A stretch of 49,718 nt of DNA from an uncultured Pleomorphomonas sp. (lineage in GTDB: Bacteria > Pseudomonadota > Alphaproteobacteria > Rhizobiales > Pleomorphomonadaceae), in assembly GCA_937868725.1 (NCBI GenBank), contig CALMMQ010000023.1, positions 1 to 49,718 of the forward strand. Direction: 5' to 3'. The notes under the pieces were generated by a model. The model searched no databases, was not told the DNA's origin, and worked only from the letters and a program-made list of their open reading frames with translations. This document shows positions 44,801 to 49,718 of this stretch, in pieces; position 1 is the first letter of the stretch, and every line of letters starts with the position of its first letter. A program made the translations under genes and the position numbers.

Positions 44801-46190
44801 CGCCGAGCTTTCGGCGAAGAACACCCGGTTGCGGACCCACTATCTGCTCGAACCGGGCTGGAAGGCCGACGCCGCCATTCAGGGCCTCGGCCGCACGCAC
44901 CGGACCAATCAGGCACAGCCGCCGCTGTTCCGGCCGATCGCGACGAATGTGAAGGCGGAGAAGCGGTTCCTGTCGACCATCGCCCGCCGCCTCGACACGC
45001 TGGGCGCGATCACCCGCGGGCAGCGCCAGACGGGCGGTCAGGGTCTGTTCCGGCCCGAGGACAATCTGGAGAGCGTCTATGCCCGCGACGCGCTGCGCCA
45101 GCTCTACCTCCTCCTGATCCGCGGCAAGGTCGAGGGATGCTCGCTCGACCGCTTCGAGGCGGCGACCGGCCTGAAGCTGATGGATTCGACCGGTATCAAG
45201 GACGAATTGCCGGGCATTACGACCTTCCTGAACCGGATGCTGGCGCTCACCATCGAGCTTCAGGGCATCCTGTTCACCGCCTTCGAGCAGCTTCTGACCG
45301 CCAAGATCGAAGGGGCGATCGCGTCCGGCACCTATGATGTCGGGCTGGAGACGCTGACGGCCGAGAGCTTCGCCGTCCCCGACCGCAAGGTGATCTACAC
45401 CCATCCGGGCACCGGCGCCGAAACCCGGTTGCTGACGATCACCGAGCGCAAGCGCAACCAGCCCGTCACGCTGGCCGAGGCGCTCGACCATCTCGACGAT
45501 CCGCGCGTCCGGCTTCTCGTCAACGAACGGTCGGGTCGCGCCGCCGTGCAGATCCCGACTACCAGCGTCATGCTGGACGATGGCGAGATCGAGCGGCGCA
45601 TCCGCCTGATCCGGCCGATGGAGGCGCATAATATCCCGGTGAAGATGATGGGCGAGACCCATTGGGTCGAAGCCGACCGGGAAGCCTTCGCCTCGGCCTG
45701 GAATGCGGAGATCGCCGAGGTGCCGGCCTTCTCCGACAGCACCATCCATGTCGTCACCGGCTTGTTGCTCCCGATCTGGAAGCGGCTCCCGAACGACAGC
45801 ACCCGCGTCTATCGTCTCCAGACCGACGAGGGGGAGCGGATTATCGGCCGCCGCGTCTCTCCGGCCTGGGCGGCGAATGCGACCGTGACCGGCACGGCCT
45901 CGCTGACGCCGGACGATGCCTTCACGGCGCTGATGGACGGCCGCACGATCATCGATCTCGCGGAGAGCCTTCAGCTTCGCCGCAGCCGCGTCATGGGCGC
46001 CAATCGCATCGAGCTGTCGGGCTTCACCGACACCATGCGCGAACGGCTCACCGCCTATGGCCTGTTCCACGAGATCATCTCGTGGAAGCTCAGGATGTTC
46101 GTTCCGGTCGACGCCAACGGCCCCGCCGTTCTCGGCAGGCTGTTCGACCGCTGGCCGGTCGAACGTATCTCAGAACGCGAGGCTGCGTGA
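41844..46190 (+). CDS. Methyltransferase fused to strawberry-notch helicase (DarB-like)
   Basis: The 1448-residue protein has an adenine-methylase-like N-terminal domain with VLMNPPFSV (NPPF at 217-220) and a SAM-site-like VLEPSAGTGLLA. The strawberry-notch superfamily 2 helicase follows: Walker A GDGTGVGKG (503-511), DEAH (612-615) and, in the second lobe, GLGRTHRTNQAQPP (1014-1027). Phage P1 DarB has the same domain pair and protects incoming DNA from type I restriction, so a similar role is likely but inferred. It has a class II leader and overlaps the toprim gene by one base. A palindrome is embedded at 42121. Confidence 0.88.
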   Translation: MSMISASVAVSATAPLPLVSDTDVSAAIFAAAGLLLPHIERGQRVDAAILRQAMETAFGASDASGAWDWKSGYDACEAATVLMLRKYGKALFRKAGSPAARLSALTKIASLLPTHTRRSEESQTFQQFSTPIPLGLVATTAAAITSADRVLEPSAGTGLLAILAEIAGGTLMLNELAEMRAGLLSSLFPAISVTRHDAAQINDHLDPAVVPTIVLMNPPFSVLANVETRVADAAYRHVASALARLAPGGRLVTITGANFAPDNPAWTDAFTRLQERGRVVFSAAIDGSVYARHGTTFPTRLTVIDKLPADDPAMFPAAPGVAPDVATLMGWLNAHLPARLPVDPSAAVAVTAAPVPRSVRSYLNRTARSAPAIPMAEPEGLPLAYESIDWQAAEDGRISDAIYEEYGLQAIRIPGSQAHPTKLVQSAAMASVAPPKPGYRPYLPANVHELLSNAQLETIVYAGEAHSDYLAGSWTVDETFDLVTAAPEHAKNAVRFRRGYMIGDGTGVGKGRQSAAVILDNWLQGRRKAVWISKSDKLLEDAQRDWSALGMERLLVTPLSRFPQGKPITLPEGVLFTTYATLRSDDRGTRVSRVKQIIEWLGSDFDGVIIFDEAHSMQNAAGGKGERGDVAASQQGRAGLRLQHALPNARIVYVSATGATTVHNLAYAQRLGLWGGEDFPFSTRAEFVEAIEDGGVAAMEVLARDLRALGLYTARSLSFDGVEYELVEHELTPEQVRIYDAYAGAFAIIHNNLDAAMEAANVTGSSGTLNKQAKSAARSAFESAKQRFFGHLLTSMKAPTLIRSIALDLEQGHAAVIQIVSTGEALMERRLAELPTEEWNDVRVDITPREYVLDYLAHSFPVQLYEPFTDSEGNLSSRPVYRDGQPVESREAVARRDDLIARLASLPPVPGALDQVVQHFGTDVVAEVTGRSRRIVRKPGNGVTADRLVVENRAAAANLTETQAFMDDAKRILIFSDAGGTGRSYHAELSAKNTRLRTHYLLEPGWKADAAIQGLGRTHRTNQAQPPLFRPIATNVKAEKRFLSTIARRLDTLGAITRGQRQTGGQGLFRPEDNLESVYARDALRQLYLLLIRGKVEGCSLDRFEAATGLKLMDSTGIKDELPGITTFLNRMLALTIELQGILFTAFEQLLTAKIEGAIASGTYDVGLETLTAESFAVPDRKVIYTHPGTGAETRLLTITERKRNQPVTLAEALDHLDDPRVRLLVNERSGRAAVQIPTTSVMLDDGEIERRIRLIRPMEAHNIPVKMMGETHWVEADREAFASAWNAEIAEVPAFSDSTIHVVTGLLLPIWKRLPNDSTRVYRLQTDEGERIIGRRVSPAWAANATVTGTASLTPDDAFTALMDGRTIIDLAESLQLRRSRVMGANRIELSGFTDTMRERLTAYGLFHEIISWKLRMFVPVDANGPAVLGRLFDRWPVERISEREAA
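42121..42152. repeat. REP-like palindrome inside the helicase coding sequence
   Basis: GGAAAGCCG (42121-42129) and CGGCTTTCC (42144-42152) enclose GGTCTCCGG, as does the intergenic palindrome at 35128-35167. It encodes residues around 93-103 of the helicase without breaking the frame. Confidence 0.5.
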
Positions 46191-47227
46191 TGGCCCGCCA
46201 CGATGCTTCCGAACTGGCAAGCCGTCTCGGCCGGGAGGCCGAGGCGGTGTGCCGCGAATATCTCTCGTCCGGCAAACGCACCGGAAACTACTGGCTGGTC
46301 GGGGATGTCCAGAACAGCCCCGGCCGCTCGCTCTATGTCCGTTTGAGGGACTCCGCCAAGGGTCCGGCGGGCAAGTGGACGGACAGCGCAACGGGCGAAC
46401 ATGGAGATCTTCTCGACGTCATCCGCGAGGCGCTTGGCCTGGTCGACTTCAGGGACGTGGCCGAGGAAGCGCGCCGTTTCCTCTCGCTCCCGCATCCAGA
46501 ACCGGAAAGGACGAGGACGCCGACCGGCAGGGTGTCGAGTGTAGCGGTCGGTTCGCCCGAAGCGTCGCGGCGGCTCTTCGCCATGTCGCAGCCGATCGGC
46601 GGCACGCTTGCGGAAATCTACCTCGGCGGCCGGGCGATCACGTCGCTCGAAGGCACCGCCGCACTGCGCTACCATTCGCGCTGCTATTACAGGCCCGACG
46701 AGCATTCGCCCACCGAGATCTGGCCGGCGATCATCGCTTCCGTCACGGACCTCGCCGGACGGCAGACCGGAGCGCACCGCACCTGGCTCGCCCCGGACGG
46801 TTCTGGCAAGGCGCCTGTCGAAACACCGAGGCGGGCGATGGGCGACCTTCTCGGGCACGGCGTCCGCTTCGGCGTATCCGGTGAGGTGCTGGCGGCTGGC
46901 GAAGGGATCGAGACCGTGCTGTCGCCCCGCCAGGTCTTGCCCCGCATGCCGATGCTGGCGGCGCTCTCGGCCGCGCACCTCGCTGCCATCCTGTTCCCGG
47001 CAACGCTGCGTAGGCTCTATGTCCTTCGCGATCGCGATCCGGCAGGCGACGGCGCAAGGGACAGCCTGATCGCCAGGGCAGAGAGCGTCGGCATCGAGGC
47101 GATTGCGGTGTCGCCGGTCGGCGAGGACTTCAACGATGATCTGCGCTGGCGCGGTGTCGACGCCCTGCGGGCGACCTTGATGGATCAGCTTCGTCCCGAA
47201 GACATCAGCCGGTTCATGGAGGGGTGA
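46190..47227 (+). CDS. Toprim-domain primase-like protein
   Basis: The 345-residue protein has a toprim fold in its second half: AAGEGIETVL with Glu238, and LRDRDPAG with Asp281 and Asp283, the metal-binding residues. The N-terminal part (YWLVGDVQNSPGRSLYVRLR, KWTDSATGEHGDLLDVIREA) matches the kind of domain found in plasmid primases without a zinc finger. It may prime the complementary strand after transfer. The ATG shares a base with the helicase stop. The following 376-base gap ends the unit. Confidence 0.85.
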   Translation: MARHDASELASRLGREAEAVCREYLSSGKRTGNYWLVGDVQNSPGRSLYVRLRDSAKGPAGKWTDSATGEHGDLLDVIREALGLVDFRDVAEEARRFLSLPHPEPERTRTPTGRVSSVAVGSPEASRRLFAMSQPIGGTLAEIYLGGRAITSLEGTAALRYHSRCYYRPDEHSPTEIWPAIIASVTDLAGRQTGAHRTWLAPDGSGKAPVETPRRAMGDLLGHGVRFGVSGEVLAAGEGIETVLSPRQVLPRMPMLAALSAAHLAAILFPATLRRLYVLRDRDPAGDGARDSLIARAESVGIEAIAVSPVGEDFNDDLRWRGVDALRATLMDQLRPEDISRFMEG

Positions 47228-47603
47228 GACGATCGGCGGGGATGAGGCGCGGCCCAGGTATCTCCATCTGTCATCTCCGCCTGCCGTCTCCGCCCATCCC
47301 CGGAAACATCCTCCCTGTCGGAGAGAGGCGCCCACGGCCTTCTGAGAGGGCGATCGGCCCACAAACGGCACGGCCGGGCAATGGCGGCGCTCCGGCTATT
47401 TTCCGCCGGCGGGTAGCCACCCCACGCGACAGGTCGCGTGGGGACCCCGTCTCAGCCCCGCCTTTGCAGCGCGAAACAAAATAGCCGGGCTTGGCCATCA
47501 AGGCCCTCGCGGGAGCGCGAGGGCTGCCAGGCCGTGCCGCCCGTGGGCTTTCGACGCCTGCGAAGGCCGCGATGGGCGCGGTCTCCAGACAAGGACGCTC
47601 CCG
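47228..47603 (+). ncRNA. Structured non-coding region before the SLOG gene
   Basis: No gene is seen here, but three strong structures are. CCGGCTATTTT (47393-47403) and AAAATAGCCGG (47478-47488) are perfect inverted repeats of 11 bp. Inside them is an 11-bp perfect palindrome CCCCACGCGAC-AG-GTCGCGTGGGG (47420-47443). Next comes GGCTTGGC/GCCAGGCC around GCCCTCGCG-GGAG-CGCGAGGGC (47503-47524). A weak relative of the class I hairpin (CGGAGAGAGGCGCCC) is near 47319. It may be a small RNA, a leader for the next gene, or a DNA site. Confidence 0.45.
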
Positions 47604-48539
47604 ATGATGAACGAAGACGAAGATGCAGGCTTCGAGCCGGTCCACACCTCATCCCCCACCGATCATGTCCTCAATGAACTCCAACTCTATGGCTGGCGTC
47701 GGTTTCAGGACGAACCCGATCCGAGGCCGCTGCCGGAGGGTAATGCCGTCGCCGCCGCGGTCGCAGACATCTTCGATGCCCTCGTCGCCACGCTCGGCGA
47801 CACCCGCCTCGAACCCGACCTTGACGATCTGCTCTGGGGGGCCGTCAATCTCTTCCACCGTGTCGCGAACCGGGTGCTGCGCGAGCTTGACGACAACGAG
47901 CAGGCCCAGCGCCGCCTTCAGAGGGAACAAGATGGCAGCGAGGTGAAGTCGGTCGAGCTGGAGCGCCTGACGGCAGAGGGGCAGACCCTGATCGAGCGGC
48001 GCGACAGCATGGAACTCTTCCGCGATCTCTCCGCCGAAGCCTTCGAGCACCACACCGGCAGCGCCTGGCGGCCGCGCACCGGCTCAATGGTCAACCATCG
48101 TCATCTGACCTCGGCAATGATCGACAGCCGCGACTTCCTCGCCGCAAAACGCCGGGCCGAGAAAGAGGTGCTGCTGCCCGCCGGTCCCAGGGTTGCCGTG
48201 ACCGGCGGCGCTGACTTCAACGACCATCGCCTGATCTGGGCGAAGCTGGATCAGGTCCATGCAAAGCACCCCGATATGGTGTTGCTGCACGGCGGCACGC
48301 CGAAGGGTGCCGAACTGATCGCCTCCCGCTGGGCAGATGCCCGCAAGGTGCAACAGGTCAGCTTCAGGCCTGACTGGACGAATCATGGCAAGGCCGCGCC
48401 GTTCAAGCGCAACGACGTCATGCTCGACACCCTGCCGGTCGGCGTCCTCGTCTTCCCCGGCACCGGGATTCAGGAGAACCTCGCGGACAAGGCAAAGAAG
48501 CTCGGCATCCCCGTCATGAAGTTCGACGGCGGCGCGTAA
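47604..48539 (+). CDS. SLOG/YspA-like (DUF2493) nucleotide-binding protein
   Basis: The 311-residue protein has an N-terminal helical region and a C-terminal SLOG Rossmann fold: RVAVTGGADFNDHRLIWAKL, MVLLHGGTPKGAELIASRWA and VGVLVFPGTGIQENLADKAK. SLOG domains bind nucleotides or their derivatives and are frequent in defence and signalling genes of mobile elements; the ligand here is unknown. The stop codon lies in the loop of a 9-bp hairpin. ATG 47604 is followed by a second ATG, either of which may be used. Confidence 0.85.
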   Translation: MMNEDEDAGFEPVHTSSPTDHVLNELQLYGWRRFQDEPDPRPLPEGNAVAAAVADIFDALVATLGDTRLEPDLDDLLWGAVNLFHRVANRVLRELDDNEQAQRRLQREQDGSEVKSVELERLTAEGQTLIERRDSMELFRDLSAEAFEHHTGSAWRPRTGSMVNHRHLTSAMIDSRDFLAAKRRAEKEVLLPAGPRVAVTGGADFNDHRLIWAKLDQVHAKHPDMVLLHGGTPKGAELIASRWADARKVQQVSFRPDWTNHGKAAPFKRNDVMLDTLPVGVLVFPGTGIQENLADKAKKLGIPVMKFDGGA

Positions 48540-48549
48540 AGCGCCGCCG
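48527..48549 (+). terminator. GC hairpin around the stop codon of the SLOG gene
   Basis: CGGCGGCGC (48527-48535) and GCGCCGCCG (48541-48549) form a perfect 9-bp stem with the TAA stop in the loop. There is no T run, so Rho-independent termination would be weak. Confidence 0.45.
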
Positions 48550-48704
48550 CTCGGCGGCTATTGGAGCCGCCTATACTTGACCGAACCCCCCATTTCTGGT
48601 CAGATAAAGCATCCTTGCAGAACCGGCGAATTAGCATAATCGCAGGCTGAGCGTATTCATTGGCAGCCTGTCGCGATCCGTAAACCGTTCATGCGGAGGC
48701 CGCC

Positions 48705-49124
48705 ATGACGCTGATCCTGCTTGCTATCTCCCTGACCGTCGCGCTTTGCGTGATCGCCTACAATTTTGCGATCTACGCGCTGCCCTTCATGGTCGGGCTG
48801 ACCGCCTTTCAATATGTCCATGGAATGGATGCCGGCTTCCTGATGTCCGGCCTCGCTGCCATCGGTGCGGCGCTGCTTTCAGTGGCATTGGTTATCGTTG
48901 CCCTCGGCTTTGCAAAGAACCCCGCATTGCGGCTGATCGCGCTCACCGTCTTTGCCGTACCCGCCACGATCGCCGGTTATGCGCTCGTCCATGGCGTTAC
49001 AAGGAACTTCATCGACTCGACGATCGCGCTCAACCTCCTGGGCGGTGCTGGCGGCCTGTTCATTGGCATCGCTGCGATGCTCAATCTCAACGCGCTTGGC
49101 ACGGCCGTCTTCTCGCGCGTCTAA
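48705..49124 (+). CDS. Small membrane protein, about four helices
   Basis: The 139-residue protein consists mainly of hydrophobic segments (LILLAISLTVALCVIAYNFA, LMSGLAAIGAALLSVALVIV, LIALTVFAVPATIAGYALVH, LNLLGGAGGLFIGIAAMLNL). It has no known motif. GCGGAGG lies 6 bases before the ATG. It follows the SLOG gene by 165 bases without an obvious promoter, so it may belong to the core module. Similar proteins occur in alphaproteobacterial elements; a role is not known. Confidence 0.75.
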   Translation: MTLILLAISLTVALCVIAYNFAIYALPFMVGLTAFQYVHGMDAGFLMSGLAAIGAALLSVALVIVALGFAKNPALRLIALTVFAVPATIAGYALVHGVTRNFIDSTIALNLLGGAGGLFIGIAAMLNLNALGTAVFSRV

Positions 49125-49718
49125 GACCGCCGCCGCGATCTGGCTCTCCATGGGAAAACCCGGCGGCTTGCGCCGCCGGGCCTGCCAACACCCTCCAGAG
49201 CAAGGTGCTCATGGCGTGACACACTGGTTGTGTCCTCCCCATTCGCTAATCCCGGCTCAGTGAGTCGGTCATCGTGCGGCGATCGCGCCAGCCATGAAAC
49301 GATCATCGCCAGCCACGTTGATCCCCTCCATGTCATCGTCGATATGGCCGCGCGGCCCTTCACCTTCTTGTTCCGCAATTTCACCAGACCGTGCCTTGGA
49401 GCGTTTGAGGCGGTAATGCGATGCCGGATGCCTGAAGCCCGATAGCTGTTTTCGTCCCGGCTTGACCATCCGATGGAGGGAACACGAGGCCGGTAAAGAG
49501 GGCGACGCTGGTGCCCCGGCATGCCAGGGCTTCGGATTTGATGCGGGGCTGCTGCCGACAAGGACGAAGGTTCGGCTGTGCGCCTCCGTTTGTGCTCTCG
49601 AAAGGCACCAATCCCTCCGACTGACTGATCCCCTAAGACCGTTCTGTTTCCGACCGCAACCCGCGCGGCTCCGGACCGTGTTGCCGCGCAAGCGCGGCTG
49701 CCCGCCCCACTCCGGGCC
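49125..49718. other. Gap at right edge, no convincing gene
   Basis: No frame on either strand has a convincing start, ribosome binding site or recognisable product. A 9-bp hairpin CCCGGCGGC-TTGC-GCCGCCGGG (49159-49167 and 49172-49180) has AAAA on its left, so it would work as a terminator for minus-strand transcripts. A second perfect palindrome GCCGCGC-AA-GCGCGGC lies at 49683-49698. The stretch may be a control region or start of the transfer module beyond the window. Confidence 0.45.

Noticed and set aside
43587-46070. Open frame of over 800 codons opposite the helicase gene
   Set aside because: Shadow of the helicase coding sequence; no start signal and low-complexity Arg/Gly/Asp-rich product.
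49269-49691. Minus-strand frame of 140 codons at the right edge
   Set aside because: Its end looks partly protein-like (HIDDDMEGINVAGDDRFMAG) and a suitable terminator lies beyond it, but the N-terminal half is not protein-like and no ribosome binding site is seen.
29548-49718. Classic prophage
   Set aside because: No capsid, terminase, portal or tail gene is seen; ArdC, ArdB, ParB and toprim genes fit a conjugative or mobilisable element.

Overview
The window is a high-GC alphaproteobacterial chromosome segment with an integrated mobile element in its right 40 percent. The gene order rpsB-tsf-pyrH-frr-uppS-cdsA-dxr-rseP-bamA-lpxD-fabZ-lpxA-lpxI-lpxB-gltA-gltX-comEC is the standard order of Hyphomicrobiales (Rhizobiales) and relatives. 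LpxI and the porin type fit that placement; genus cannot be fixed from the sequence alone.

Layout. 1-762: C-terminal part of an outer-membrane porin with its terminator. 1021-4150: three plus-strand envelope genes, namely an OmpA-like protein with five repeats of about 120 residues, a 32-residue membrane peptide and a membrane-anchored helix-hairpin-helix protein. 4161-7340: a minus-strand EmrAB-type drug-efflux operon led by a MarR regulator, with a near-perfect 20-bp palindrome in front of it. 7635-15332: translation factors, then lipid-carrier, phospholipid and isoprenoid genes and the RseP protease. 15493-22558: BamA and the lipid A genes, tightly packed. 22639-25704: citrate synthase and glutamyl-tRNA synthetase on the minus strand. 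25975-29293: ComEC and a diguanylate cyclase. The lexA gene that usually follows comEC is absent, so the conserved gene order breaks just before the element.

From about 29.3 kb to beyond the right edge lies an integrative element. It starts with a tyrosine integrase, a small helix-turn-helix (Xis-like) protein, a HigBA-type toxin-antitoxin pair and an HNH-type protein. A hairpin-dense gap leads into a conserved core: ArdC, a large ParB-like CTPase without ParA, ArdB, many small acidic proteins of unknown function, a 1448-residue methylase/strawberry-notch helicase recalling phage P1 DarB, a toprim protein, a SLOG (DUF2493) protein and a small membrane protein. No relaxase or type IV secretion gene is inside the window. 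At least three proteins point to escape from host restriction.

The most unusual signal is in the untranslated leaders of the element. Three genes (ArdC, ParB-like and an unknown 182-residue protein) share an 86-87-base leader. In each copy it can fold into an outer stem, an inner hairpin with loop AGAGG, and a hairpin over the ribosome binding site that competes with the outer stem; the copies differ by compensatory base changes. Two more genes (ArdB and the helicase) have a variant in which a loop GAGAGCG is perfectly complementary to a CGCTCTC just before the ribosome binding site. Four other small genes share a third leader: a GC hairpin and pyrimidine run directly followed by the ribosome binding site. 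None of these leaders was found in the chromosomal half. They suggest a coordinated RNA-level control system for establishment genes of the element.
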